A stretch of DNA of 64,000 nucleotides from Heterobilharzia americana (Eukaryota; Platyhelminthes; Trematoda; Strigeidida; Schistosomatidae), in assembly GCA_944470555.2 (NCBI GenBank), contig OX104127.1, positions 153,279,776-153,343,775 of the forward strand, read 5' to 3'. This document shows positions 22,188 through 35,096 of the stretch, one piece after another. A program made the translations under genes and the position numbers. The stretch's first letter is position 1, and each line of letters opens with the position of its first letter. A model generated the notes under the pieces. That model had not been told where the DNA came from. It searched no databases and was given only the letters and a program-made list of their open reading frames with translations.

Positions 22188-24939
22188 AAAGTAAACCTTA
22201 ACCGTGGTTATTCTAGGTGATTTCATTTATAATTAATGAACCTCTCATCTTATTCCTAATTCAGCTCAATTTGTATTGGGACGAAGACTGACTAGGCAAG
22301 TAGTATGACCAAGATAAACAGACATTCACTTCCGATACATTTATAAGTAGCAGTAAAGGAAGGCGCATGATGACTGAGGCAAGTAAATGATCAACAATTG
22401 ATTCTTGTCGATCACAAGGTTAAGAACAGCGAAAGTAAAAGCTTTGTTGCATGTGCTCATCTTTGTTCATCATTCGTTGTCACTGCAAGCATTCTGTTAC
22501 ATCAATGAGATAAAAATATTCCCAACGACAGGGGCTTTTGAAACTATAAAACTACCAACTAGATCTGAATATTTTCCATAAGAAGCAAAATAACGAAGCA
22601 TCATTATTGACAAAATCTGCGTCTTCAAAAAATATTATGAAAAATATCCTCGTGATGAGAAATAATAAATTATCTCAGTAAAATGAGCTATCAGTCTTGT
22701 TGGTTTCGCCGTTTTTTAGATGTGGAACTGAGCTCTCTAAGATGATCACTTTTGTAATTTATTCCTGAAGAAACCTGTGGGGAAGAACACTGGAACTCTC
22801 TGAAAGCTATGTGGAAAGAAACCAGCTTAACCGTATGAGGAAGGAAGAGGAAAGAAGACAAGGAATGGATCTTGACAGACACATAGGAGCTAACAGAGCA
22901 AGAAGAGGAAGATGGTGAGGCAGAAGATGAACCAGTGTGGTGCAGGGATGAACAACGGAGAGAGGAAATGAACATAACCTATAAAACACTACACTGGACA
23001 AAGAAGTGAAGAAGAGTGCACGGAAAGACGAAAGACACTTCTACAACACACACTGGCAAGTAAAGCAGGACAGGCTGCAGGTAGGAGAGACCTGACAACA
23101 TCACATCAAATAACCAGGTTACCATCTGGAAGGAAAGAGATGAACGCAGATGAAGCCAATGAAAGATGGTAAAGGAAAGCTAGCTACCAAAGAGGAGAAA
23201 CAAAGGAAACGATGAGTTGACCACTTCAAAAATGTTTGAGTTGACTACCACCAGTAAATCGTCCGGAAGAAATACAACCTGCAGCCCAGACACAGAAATA
23301 CCATTGAACACAAGCGCTCCGACAAAAGCGGAAGTGAAGTCCTGAACGCCATAAAGTTGCTGAAATCCGGGCAAGCAGCAGGACCAGGTAGAATTCCACT
23401 AGAAGCACTGAAAACAGATGCAGAGACAACGTCAAGCATGCTCACACCACTACTGCAGAAGATTTGGAAGGAATGGAAGATACCTGCAGATTGGAAGGAG
23501 AGCTTCATTGTCAAACTCCTAATCGTTTGCAAGAGCTGGTGCGGAATCATGTTGATGTCCCTGTCCACCCCAGGCAAAATATTATACCGCATCATCCTAG
23601 ATAGAACAAAAGATGCGCTGGATTCAAAATTACGACCGAAACGGGCTGGTTTCAGGGAGAAGAAATCATGTGTGGATCAAATTGCAACGCTACACTGCGC
23701 ATCATCATAGAACAGAGTATAGAATGGAAGTCAACTCTCTACGTCAACTACATTGGTTTTGAAAAGGCCGTCGGTAGCCTCAACTAAGAAGTAATTTAGT
23801 AGACAGCTGCTTCAACACTACGGTTTTAGTGCCACAAACCTTCATCAACCTCACTCAACAGCGACATGCCAAATGATGCCACATGCCAAGTGATTCACAA
23901 TGGAAAGCTGAGTGATGCCTCTGAAGAGAAAGCAGGGGTAAGACAAGGATGCAACCTACTATCACCAATGATCACTCTTTTTGTGGTCGACTGGATCATG
24001 CACCAAACCATGATGCGAGAGAAGAGGGCCATACGCTGGCTGAACCAGTGAAAATACCCAAGTAGGTTTGGATTTCGCCAACGATGATGATTTATGTCTA
24101 ATGTCACACAAGCTCGAAGATCCACAGGTGAAAACTGACAAGTTGACAAGAGAGCCAGGCAGCGAAGACGGGATTTCCTGTAGGTGAACGTAGAGAAGAC
24201 AGAGGTGATGAAGATACCCAACCAACGACAACAACAACAAGCACCAATCACCATCAACGGGTCAGACCCATAGGAAAAAGTCTCTTCCACCTACCCAGAC
24301 AAGGTAACATCGTCTGAACTACAGGCGGCACAGGCATACATGAGAACGTCAAAGCCAGTGAGGATCGTAAAAGCAAGACAGGCCCTCATTTACCTGAAAT
24401 CAGTGTGGAGGTCTACTGCACTCAGCATAAAGCGTGAACAACATCCGGATTTCCAACACTGATTCAGTCAAGTCAGTGCTTCCATGTGATGCTTGGCAGA
24501 CTTGTCGCATTACGGAAAGCATTTCCAACAAACTACAGACATTCATCAACAGCTGCCCACGCTCGATGCTGGAGATCAGATGAGATGCCTGTGAAGAAAA
24601 AGCAAGGTGGAGCTCTGGCCTGGAAACGAATCAATCAAGATTCCATCACCCAACAAATATGTAGAGGAGAGTGGAGATGGATTCAGTTGAACATACACTG
24701 AGAAGACCATTTGGGGACATCACGCTCCCTGTCTGGCCATCGAGTGGGACCCTAAATGGGGAACGACGAGTTGGGCATCCTAGCTGAGGGTTACATGGAG
24801 GAGATCATGTGAGGAAGAAGTGAAAATTTGTGGGCAGTCATGGAGCGAGGTTCGAAAGACTGTGGAGAAGAGAGTGAGATGGAGACGTGCTAGTGAAGCT
24901 GTACGTTTCACTAAGAACTCACGGGAGAAATAATAATAA
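22188..24939 (+). mobile_element. RTE-clade LINE copy B, defective sister of copy A
   Basis: Inverted relative to copy A and nearly identical; the 117-codon RT stretch at 23357-23710 translates identically to its counterpart in A. It starts at AAAGTAAACC (22188), includes the AT-rich segment to about 22690, and ends in an AATAATAATAA tail at about 24929-24939. It has one 851-bp unit where A has three, lacks about 24 bp relative to A near 22459, and has no endonuclease. The two copies share no flanking sequence at either end, which favours separate insertion events rather than one large inverted segmental duplication. Confidence 0.9.
23357..24920 (+). pseudogene. RTE reverse transcriptase, broken (copy B)
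   Basis: RT pieces in order: SGQAAGPGRIPLEALK to RPKRAGFREKKSC and DQIATL (23357-23710), a stop-interrupted stretch, then the RQG region VIHNGKLSD...GVRQGCNLLSP...VVDWIM (23866-24051). LDFANDDDLCLMSHKLED follows from 24068 with the altered catalytic box at 24074-24091, then [11 protein letters not shown] (about 24184), a poly-Gln-like stretch, and the C-terminal VTWRRSCEEEV and RVRWRRASEAV. Multiple stops make this non-functional. The same lesions are in copy A, so they were present in the common source. Confidence 0.87.
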
Positions 24940-27900
24940 CCACCGAACTATTTTGAGGTGTTTACATTGGCACTCTGAATTTCACGTAATAGCAGAAGTA
25001 CTTAAAATGTATGAGCTACTTTGATATTAACAATAAGCGTGGCAAATTTCTCATCTGGCCTCCAATCTAATGCTTTCCTCTTCAGATTATTTGTTTTTGC
25101 GCTTGAAATGCGGTTCTTTTTAGCTGCAAAATAGTAAGCTGGTCATATGTTACGCCTGAAACAACAAAGTTAATTATCATTACTGGAAGTTACCGAGATC
25201 GAAAAATGTAAGAAGCTCACTGAAACCCTTCCACAGTTTTTGTATGTCCGTCTTACGCAAAAAAAAACAACCATTACTCGTTGTAATTGGTGCCGATAAT
25301 TTATCTCATCAATAAGCACAAATTATGTACTTACATTTAATAATAAAGTATAATCCATATACGGTAGTGATTCATAGCGGAGAGAGGAGGTATCCTTGAA
25401 ATCGAAAATATAAAATAGGTAAGTAAAGTTTTATATGCATTGCAAAGAATTAGTATTAAACATTTAGAAGCGAATTTCAAGTAGATAATCTCAGATTTCT
25501 GACACTGAAAGATTTAAAAGGATAATAAAACTGTGCGATGGTAATCGCTCTACCTTTTGGTTTTTGGATAGTGTCAGTTTTCAAATTATATTAGTTTTAT
25601 TATTACCTGTGAACCAAAGTAGTAACGTACATACGACATTCCTTTAATCAAGATATTTTGTTATACAGATGTAACTCACATATGCATCACATTTTCGCGC
25701 CATATGCAGTATTTTTGGAAGGTGGGGTGCTAATTTCCTGTAGAAACGACTTTACATTTTATCAGTCGTATGCTAATAAGTATTATTGCATTGCATTGAG
25801 AATATTTTCAGTATGTTGATTAAAAGGTAAAATTATTACAGACTTAATGAAATGACGAATATTTATGACATAAAAATTTAGCTGCTTTCAATATTTTTAC
25901 AATTTTAAGGAATCTTACTTTAAGATTTTATCTTCATTGCTTGTTTTCATAAAGAATTTGTACAGGAATAAAGAAAAGTTCAAGTTTTATTTATTTATAA
26001 ATCGACCAGTATTCACAGTAATCTTATTCTCTGAACAAAACATCTTTACAAAAATCAAAGAAAAGTGAGCATCTTGATGGTAAACGCGTTGTTGACCACC
26101 TGAAACTCCTACAGTTAATCAGGTTTAATTTCTTAACAGTACTATTCATACTAACCAGTGCATCTAGTATTCAGAGAAATTTAATTTCAGCACAAAATCA
26201 AGTGGCTGGTAGAAAAAGCTTCACTTTTATCATGCCTAAGAGAAAAAATAAATAACATTTGAGTGAACGTTGTATATCGGCAGTACACATAAGAACAGTT
26301 CAAAACGTAAGAGGTGGTAACAAATGACTGAAGAAAGAAGTTTTGAGAGAGAAGATGAGATATTGAGCGCGAAAATGGTAGACAAGAACACCACATACTT
26401 GTTTACTGAAAAAGCGAATAGTAAGTGAGGTATTTTTGAGGGTGAAGTGCCTTACTGTAAGGTTTAATGTTCTTACTATTACCAGTTGAGATTTTTGGAT
26501 AAATAATCTCTACTGTTACTTTGGACATTTCTATACAGTGAAACAAAAGTATTCCGATTTCAGTGCTGGTGTCATCGTGAGGAGTTATGAGCTAGAGAAT
26601 TACTGAAAAATGACGACTAGCAAACCTTTCATACCGAGAAATGTTTTTTTCGTGAATGATATTAGCTGACTACTGTGAGATTTCGTAGTACGTAAGTTAT
26701 GTTCACTACTTGGAGCCTAGTTCTCAATAAATCACACTTGATATAATCTACGGATGTGCTTCATTTTTTGAAAATACTCACATAACTAATGAATATCTTT
26801 TAAGCCTATATGCAAATTTGAAAGTATCTTTATACAATTGGTGACTTGTTTTATAGTATAAATAGTTCAAATGTGAAGTGGTTTCCATTGACAAACAGTG
26901 AAACTAGGGGGTTGACACGTAGTTAAGCTATTCCTTTTGTGAAAGTAGTAATGCTGTTGTCAAAGCCATTTTTTGTTAATTACTGAGGTTTACGCTTCTG
27001 TTTAAGTGTTATGACAAGTTTAAATGGAGAAATGAAATTATTTCTGATCAAGCATGAGTCTTTCATAAGGAAGAATCATTAACACAATTTTTTTTTGTAA
27101 TTTTTTATTGATATATCTGTAAAAATCTTTCTGATAAGACTCATAAGGAGGTTATTCTTTTATAGGGTCACATTTCACGTCATTTATAACAGACTTCATC
27201 AAGCACAAATTTTTTATGTAATTTCGTGAGAATATTGATTTTAGAACAAAGAGGAAAACCTCTGCCTAAAAGTTACCTTACAAGATGCCAAAGATATAAA
27301 TTTTAAAGAATAAATTAAGAAGCATCATTTTAACTGTATAATAGAGATTTCCATGCAAGTCTTGCTGCTGTTTTTTCTCATGCTAAAGAACCTTAAGCAA
27401 TAGTAATAAAAAGAGAAATAAAATTCTTGTGAGAAAAGGATTATGTTTTATCAAATCAAAACACCAGGTAATAAATTCATCAACAGTAGGGCTAAACAAA
27501 CTTCAACTAGGCTACTGTATGAGAAAAGCTGTATCAAGCATTTGAACTGTTCACGCGAAGGAAATGAGTTTTTTAAAAGAAAAATAATAATTTATGAGTT
27601 TCATTTTTAACTTGTCCATTCATAGTTTAATATTTAGAATAATTGAATACTCATAAGATGTCAGAACTTTTAAATAAGCCGAGAGATAAGCATATTTCCA
27701 AGAAATTTTCACTACCTATCCATGAAACTATGAATACATTATTTCACAATTTTCCCCACTTTTCATTTTATACCGAAGTTGACAATTCCATCCCCTACAA
27801 TTATTCAGTAGGTCTATCACATACAGAAAAAATTTCCATTCATATCCCTTTTGCTATAAAATTATTCACGTCCTTTTTTGATACATTTTCATTTTCTATA

Positions 27901-30020
27901 TCTCTTTTATCTAATGGATACCTGTTAATTTACATAGTGATATTTAGGAAATGATTTTCAAACAAACAAAATGTATCAACACAGAATGAGAATCCAAAGA
28001 AAACTGTTAGTATTTCGTCATAATACGATACCTGGCCAAGATTCAGATGGTATAAAACATTCATCTTACCAGGATGAACCCACGTATTTATTGAACAGGT
28101 TGGATTGTAACTAAATATGTTGACGAAACCTTCCGAATCTAAAACACTAACCTATGCTGACTGCAGTGCTTAGGTCACGTCATCTTTGTCATTCAAAAGC
28201 GCATACATTTTCGAATGCCAATAATTTTCATGATGAAGATGGCGGTTTTGTTAGGTTGATTCTGAACACAATATCCAGGTTCAGATACCTTTTTATTCTG
28301 CTTGATTTCTGTTAGGCAATTTAAAATTGTCAAGTAATGGCAGTTAACTTAGAGTTTCACTCTGGAACAATGAGACTATATTAAGAGAAGTATAAGTATT
28401 GTGTCAACAAAAATGTACACTGTCTGACAATCCGCTAACTTTCTAGACATAATTTAATGATGATGTAGTTAAGATCGTCACTTATTTTAAAAGCTCACTA
28501 ATCTTCGTTGCGCATTAACCCGATAGGAAATCCACGGTTTACCGAAACGTTATTCCAAAGTAAAACATATGACTAATGGACAAATGATGTTCCTCTTTTC
28601 GTTCATTGTTCCTACACAGACGTCTGAATTTGTTATAAGTGGAGAAATTCAAAACCATACTGCTCCCAACTATTCTTTTGTTCCAATCAAACTATTCATC
28701 AGGCTTGAGGACAAATTACTCTGTTCTTGAATTCATATTTTGCTTCTTTTATGTATATCGTGACTCTCTTCAGCTAGTTTGTTGTAAGTCAATAAACAAC
28801 ATTACCTTGTTTCTTACATCAGAACATGCACACTTTTGTTAACAGCAAACAATGTTTCTCGAAAGAGACTGCTTTTTTCGACGTGACAGAAATATGAAAA
28901 CTCACAAGTATCTTCCGCCAAAAACTACACGTTTAACATCATTGAAGAATGCATATATTTTAATGTTTCATCATTCACCGTAGAACCTAAAATGTATCTA
29001 TTGGTTATTTGTCACGCTGTGTATCATTTGAAAAAAGTCAAATGATAGTATATTCCTCCATCACACACTTAAGAACTAAACGTATAAAAACTTGAGAATA
29101 TGTTTTCTCCACACGTTTATTGCAAACAAGTACAACAAGAATAAGAAAATTATTTCGATGCCCGTTGTGAAATTACTTTGCTGACTTCAGTTTCGGGAGA
29201 CTGAAAATAAAAGATGTAATCAGTTTCTTTGGTTCAGTAAGTGGAACTACTATCGCAGAATATTTCCTTCACGAGAAAGTTAAAGTACCCAGTTAGTTAC
29301 TTTAAGTTATTTGTGCTGTAAAGTCCATTCTATTTGAAAAAATTACTTCCTCTAATGAATTTCGACAAAACGATAAAAAAGTATGATTTGTTTGAACTAT
29401 GTTCTGTATTTGTGCAACACATTCTAAATGGTGGGACCACATATATTTTGTCTTGCGTAGTCATATGGAAAACTATTAATATTATGACTGAGAAAAACTA
29501 GAAAAGGTCTAATGAGAAGGCTTCATTGAAGAATAGAACAAGAATGAAACCCAATAGGCTAAATAGCAATAATACACTGACTTTAAATTCACATCGAGAT
29601 TAGTCAGGGAAGATTAGGTGACACGACAAATTTCGATCAACGCACATAAGTATTTCGGTCTCTCTAATGTCTAAAGACCCAAAGAAGCTTAGGATACATC
29701 CATAACATGTTCTGTGAATTTATTTCAGAGGTATGCAGGTATTTACTGTTTATCAATGATTTGTTTTGCATTTCAGAATGTTATTCATCTATTATAAGTA
29801 CTGATCGGATCAGATGATTCACTCTGTTTTTTCAACCCACTCGGATTGTGTTCTGATACTTCACTTGAAACAATCGACCATTTTTTGTTATTTGGGTGTG
29901 ATCATATGTACATTTAAGCTGACAGATGCAGTAGGACACAAAATCATCATTCACATATTCTGATGCTTACAAAAAAATGTAGACAATGTTTTAAAGTATA
30001 CTGATTATATACAGTAATGA
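24940..30020. other. AT-rich region without recognised gene
   Basis: I read all frames and found no family motif, ribozyme core or tRNA-like head. The 103-codon frame at 27643-27954 has no recognisable feature and an A/T-driven composition. Confidence 0.5.
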
Positions 30021-30182
30021 TGGATAGTTGCTTGCAGTAGAATGCAGGACGCGCACTTCATCCTATTTGAGGCTCGTCAGCTGGATGTACCTGTCCTCCA
30101 GTGAGTGTTGTTGCCATTGAGATTCGAACTCCTGACCGATGGCTTCAAACACGAAAGCGTTATTCACTAGACCACCGAGCCA
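30021..30182 (-). repeat. Sm-alpha-like SINE, head and ribozyme
   Basis: Minus-strand order: CTCGGTGGTCTAGTGAATAA (A-box region), TTTGAAGCCATCGGTCAG, GAGTTCGAATCTC (B-box, nearly consensus), GGTACATCC and a hammerhead core, then CATTCTACTGCAAGCAACTA. This is the best preserved pol III head in the window. The unit stops soon after the ribozyme on the low-coordinate side. Confidence 0.8.
30030..30096 (-). ncRNA. Hammerhead ribozyme, minus-strand Sm-alpha-like unit
   Basis: On the minus strand: CATCCAG, then CTGACGAG (30073-30080), stem II CCTCAAATAGG, then GATGAAG, then GCGCGTC with GTC at 30048-30050, then CTGCATTCTACTGC. The CUGANGA and GAA cores are intact. The base after GAA is G instead of A, so the pair next to the cleavage site becomes G-U, and stem I has one mismatch (CCAG with CTGC). 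Weak or inactive cleavage is likely. Confidence 0.72.
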
Positions 30183-30372
30183 ATACAGCTGCTTCTTGAA
30201 TCCCAAATAGGATGAAATGCGCACCTTGGATTTCGCTGTTAGCCACTAACCATCACTACCATATATAAGTAAAGCATAGGTAATATCAAGGCATCTATGT
30301 AGGGGCCCATATGCCAATAGAGACCGATGAATTCGGTTCAATCAGCGACGTTATAATACAAGCAATACCACT
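30183..30372 (+). repeat. Sm-alpha-like unit, 3' half
   Basis: Begins inside the ribozyme (ACAGCTG, then a disrupted core CTTCTTGAA) and continues with TCCCAAATAGGATGAAATGC, CACCTTGGATTTC and the family tail GGTAATATCAAGGCATC, GCCAATAGAGACCGATG and ATAATACAAGCAA. The CTGATGAG box is lost, so this ribozyme is dead. It abuts the head of the minus-strand unit on its left without a gap. Confidence 0.75.
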
Positions 30373-33298
30373 CACTGTATTGACTGTAGCTTCAAAGTAT
30401 TTCTAAAGCCAGTACTCACTCTCTGTCAACGCAACTAGCCTTTGTACCACTTATCATAATATTCCAAGGTTAATTACTTCATCAAGTATTCGATTGTTAA
30501 CAACATTTTTCTCATTTGGAAAAGTCCAATATAAATGCTTTCCTTTAATAGGGAAGGGACTGAAAAGAAAGTCATTTTTGCTTATTCAAACTTTCACCAA
30601 AATCATGATAAGCAGCGAGTTCTACTTATGAATTGAATCCTACGCGTGGTCATTTGAGGCGATAAGTTGTTCACACCTATTTTCTAGGTGAACAAATTGA
30701 CTTTTTGACAGTTCATACTGTCAGATATAATTTTTAGAATAATGCCAAATAGTAGGTCATAAGTTATTAGGATAAAGTAAAAAAGTTAATAGACCTTTCG
30801 TACGAAGATGGGTGAAAATGATCGACCAGAGAGGGATTCATCAATGCAATATAATAAATGATGACAGAGATTTTAAGTACTGTAATCGAAATGATTACTT
30901 GTTTCCTAAAGAGTACCCATTCATTTAGCATACTGTCGATTCGCCCTTGCAAAAAAATGCTTCATACAATGATTTATACAGTTTCACTTGCCATGTAGTC
31001 ATTTGCTTACAAGTTTGTATGCATATTGTAAATTGTGTGCTATTACAACAAAACATTTTCATTATGTTTACGAAATTGAAAACTGGTAGTATATAGAAGC
31101 TGTTAGAAAGTTGAAAAATATGGAGAGTGCTCAGCCCGCCTGCAAAGTCATGATTTAGCAATTACTTTTCAAAAAAATTTCTCTTGGATAGATAGTAAAC
31201 ATATGAGGAATAATAAACAAGACGAAGTCAAAATCGTTTTCTAAACCATTGTCACTACATACAAAAACTCAAAGTACAAATATAATATGTACAAAGAGTT
31301 TGACATGCTACTGGCACCTGAAAACCACTAGGATATACTTTAGACAATAGTTTTTCTTAGAATTTGACGTAAACGCTTTGAAGAAATCCCTTTAATATCT
31401 GCAATAAGTAAACAGTAGTTTCCGTTTTTTACTGTTGTGAACATTTCATTGAAAACATACATGTGGTTTGCTTAAATAGAGCGTGAACTCTTCAATTCAC
31501 GGGAATCCAGAAGTTCACCATTATCCACTCAGGTCAATAATTTGCATTTAGGCTAAAGGCTTATGTCTTTACATAACAAATATATAGTGATAACTCAAAT
31601 GAATTTGTGCTCCTTCGAAAGGACTGTCTACATTGTAATGTACTATGCTTCGGATAACAGAAGTGTCAGAGACAGTCACTTCTGGACAAATAACTGTTTG
31701 GGAGAATTAAAGAAAACTTTGAAAATTCCACTTTGTCATCGGACTAAATTATATTTCAGTTTACCTTTATGTATCTTTAAATATTTCCAGTGATGTTTAG
31801 TTAAGTATTTCTGAAACATATTCATCCAAATGACTTTACCACTAATTCATCATCATCTTTCTACACCTTTAAAGCCTTAGTTTCTAAACTCTCTTAGTCT
31901 ATATTGTTTTTGAAACATTTTTCAGACATCGTTTTATCGCAACTTCAAATTACCTTAATGTAATAAGAATATATTGTATTTTCAGCGTTTTTCTTTGACT
32001 GACTTATTCAGTAACATTTACTATATATACTCAAGTATGTGACACTTCATTTTAGTCAGTTTCGTTTCCTTAGACTGTGTGAAAATACTAAGACCTGCAA
32101 ATTGCTTTTTAAATAAAAATAAGGATAATAATTGTAATGATCAACGAAAGAAAAGAAGAATGTCTTCATCTCTCACTTTAATATAAAAAAAAATTAGTTT
32201 ATTTCAGAACTGTTCACCATAAACATTTGTTATCAAACAAAAACTTTAGGACAGTTATCTAAATGACATACAAATTCAGATGTTTGATAATTTACCACCC
32301 AATGAATACTTTAAGATGAGTATGGAGACAAAATAAATATGTGCATGTCTAATTTTCGTCTGAATCTCTTTAAACATAATGATTAATTTGTGTGTAACAC
32401 AAGGGAAATGTCATTTTTTCGTATTGCCACCAGACATTCTTTGAAGATTTTCAAGTGAAACTCAGATAAATCAACCAAAGGCATCAAGTATTGATTATCA
32501 CTAAACAGTCATAAAAGAAAAGGATAATTTTTGTTAGTATCTATACCCCTATGAGAAACATTCCCCTGAAAAGATGCACTGTTCGAACATTCAGCAACAC
32601 ATCTTTGTTGTTAGCTAAATCAAATTTTATCATTTAGAATCCTTCAAAATTTCCCCTATTACTTGAGTAACTCGATGCAAACACTATTTTTTAGAATAAG
32701 ACTATGTTGTCTAATTCCCTCGGATTTGGTTTAGCTGCATACAAACTGACTAAAGGAATAAATAGTTGAAACAAGTATTAACATAGTTTATATGGAGCGT
32801 CTGAAGAAAAAACATATATACTGATCACAATAATAATGAAACGATTTTCTTAGTTGCCTTCATCTTTGGTTCTACATAAATATATCTCACCTTCTACATT
32901 AAGGCACTTAAAAACATAAGATGTAAAGTTAGATTTTCTGACTATATTTGTTTTTTTTACGCTTATCTGTTTAACTACTCATGTGTAGCGAGCTGCACAG
33001 GATGTACAGGTTCATTGTAGAAAAAAAATATGGATATACATACATGGAAGAATACAAAGATGAAAATGAAAAGAATGTTGCTCAGTCACATTTCACGTAG
33101 TGATTTTTGTAATAGTTTTTTCATTGGGCTTTTACTTGCTTGCGAATGAAGCGTTTCACCACCTGCTGCGGCTTTTCAAAACATTTTGAGAGCTTTATTT
33201 TATTCTCATCTTCATCCTCTCTCACTTTGACTATTGTTTTATTATTACCGTGTTCGCCGTCATCAAGACAACTTATGTCGCCCAAAATTCCTTTCATT
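30373..33298. other. AT-rich region without recognised gene
   Basis: No supported feature apart from short hairpins such as TGACAGT-TCAT-ACTGTCA near 30705-30722. Confidence 0.5.
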
Positions 33299-33445
33299 GA
33301 TGGAAAGTGGGTAGCAGTAGAATAAATGACACACGATTCGTCCTATTTAGAACTTGTAAGCCGGATGTACCTGCTTCCCTTTAGGCGGTGTTATCCCCAC
33401 TACGACTCGAACCCGAAACCGATCGTTTAAGCCGAAAGCAGGATA
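33299..33445 (-). repeat. Sm-alpha-like unit, degraded ribozyme
   Basis: Minus strand: GATCGGTTTCGGGTTCGAGT (B-box region), AGGTACATCCGGCTTACAAG, TCTAAATAGGACGAATC, GTGTGTCATTTATTCTACTG. The CTGATGAG core has become CTTACAAG and GAAAC has become GAATC, so cleavage is not expected. Confidence 0.7.
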
Positions 33446-33489
33446 ATGCAAGTAGGAAAATAAAAATTATGCTCGTCGCAGAAAAAGTG

Positions 33490-33764
33490 GCTAAGGTAAC
33501 TCGGTGGCGTAGTGGATAGCGTTCTGGTCTTTGAAGAGATCGGTCTCAGATTCGAGCCCAGCAGGAATAGCAGCACTCACTCAGAGGCATCCTTCTGATG
33601 AGTCTCGAACCAAACGAAGCTCACGTCGTTGATTTTACTCCTAGCGAATATCCATGAATAATATACATAACTAAAACACAAACAATATCAAGTCGTCCTT
33701 GAAGGAGCCCGTATGCTAATGGAGACGGATCATTTCGGTCCAGTCAACGACGGGATAATAAAAG
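33490..33764 (+). repeat. Sm-alpha-like SINE with hammerhead
   Basis: Plus-strand order: CTCGGTGGCGTAGTGGATAG (A-box), TCAGATTCGAGCCC (B-box), a hammerhead with CTGATGAG at 33595-33602, GAAGC at 33616-33620 and GTC at 33625-33627. The tail AACAATATCAAGTCGTCC, GCTAATGGAGACGGATC and CCAGTCAACGACGGGATAAT follows. The catalytic boxes are recognisable but stem II no longer pairs well (TCTC against AAAC) and the A after GAA is G. It forms a head-to-head pair with the unit at 33299-33445. Confidence 0.75.
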
Positions 33765-34514
33765 TTGCAAAAAATTATCATTTTGACCATATAATTTCTC
33801 AAGTGATTGCATAGTTAGTTCTACTTACTTCTAATCTTATCCGATTTACTCAGCAGCATTCCTGAGCTTAGCTTCTATGACATTTATCCAGTTTGTCTGA
33901 ATTTATTGCAATGACCCCTTTTGTATTCTGATCTGTAATGTTTTTCTGGCTTTCAAAACAGCAATTGGTATCTGAAAACTTTTTATATAATTTTCGATAG
34001 CAATGAACTATATAACATGCATTCTACTTTTATTATCCCGCCATATTATACTAGAAATAACAAAATAAACAAATATTTTTTTATTTTATGCAAATATAAG
34101 ACTATAATTATCAGTGGAGCAGGTAAAAATAACTACAATTTAGAAAATGAAAGCAAGTGACTGCGAGAAAATGATCAAAGAATATTTCAGTTCCGGTTCA
34201 CACAAAAGAATTATTATTACAAAATCACAAGTCACCATGACCGAACTGAGAGCTGAAACTAGTAGGACGGTGCAATGTACTAAACAAAAATTAAATGCTT
34301 TTCTGTGGTTCTGTATTACACCGAAAGAAGGAGTTGCTGAAAATTATATCAGCTACTGAAAATCTGCAAGACGCGTATTCATCTCAAGCTGGTTGGGGAT
34401 TTTATCAGCTCACTGATAGGGAACTTACCGTAATATATGTAGAAAATAATTAGTCTAAATTTAAAAGTAAGATTATTTCATTTTATTCTAAAGACAAACC
34501 AAATAATTGCAAGT
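33765..34514. other. AT-rich region without recognised gene
   Basis: No feature I can support. A 70-codon frame at 34147-34359 lies just upstream of a PLE relic and could be part of it, but shows no clear motif. Confidence 0.45.
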
Positions 34515-35045
34515 TTTGCTTATAGCTCTTTATTTACTAATGTACCTTATAACATACTGTTACCATATAATGACTTAAGATAATGGTGCTTATTTGATGA
34601 GAATGAAAATTTGAAGTCTTTGGAAGTGTGCTTAGGATCAACAGTATTCCCATTCAGGGGAGGTGTGTACCGATGCATGTGAAGGTGGTATTACAATGAG
34701 ATCCCTACTATCCTCAGTAGTAACTAACTTTTTCATGCACCAATTAAGAAGTGATGCAGTGGCAAATTGTTCTACTTTTCTAAGTATCTAGTTATGGAGA
34801 TCTGTTTGCACAGAACGTATCAGTTTGGATGATCCTTCCTGATACATAAATAATGAGTTAAAAGTTAACACTTTAAATCCAGTTTATCAAAACTAGCTCT
34901 GATGGACTCTATGGAGTAGTGGCAGTGAATAGTCATTTTTTCGAAACCGAACACATTCTTATAGACGTCTAGCTTATCAGTCATCCCATCTTGTGGCCAT
35001 AAAGCTACTGTCATATGAAGCCTGAACAACAGAAATAAACATATC
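34515..35045 (+). pseudogene. Penelope-like RT fragment, heavily decayed
   Basis: Frame-shifted plus-strand pieces appear in PLE RT order: SLFTNVPYNIL (about 34525-34560), LFDENENLKSLEV, then GGITMRSLLSSVVTNFFMHQ (about 34687-34745), matching the DG-AMGSPLSPVVANFFM region. A VYRK-PTHT-like remnant follows near 34935 and RRLAYQSSHLVAIKLL near 34967-35015. The YxDD box is not recognisable. Multiple shifts and stops mark an old copy. Confidence 0.6.
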
Positions 35046-35096
35046 TTTAAAATGGGGGTGTTAGAAATAAAAAATGGAATTCAGTTTATAGCACAC

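Noticed and set aside
22691..24290. Minus-strand frames of 64-131 codons in copy B
   Set aside because: Antisense shadows of the plus-strand RTE coding region, identical to those of copy A.
30120..30182. tRNA gene candidate on the minus strand
   Set aside because: A- and B-boxes are present but no cloverleaf with acceptor stem forms; it is the head of a SINE.
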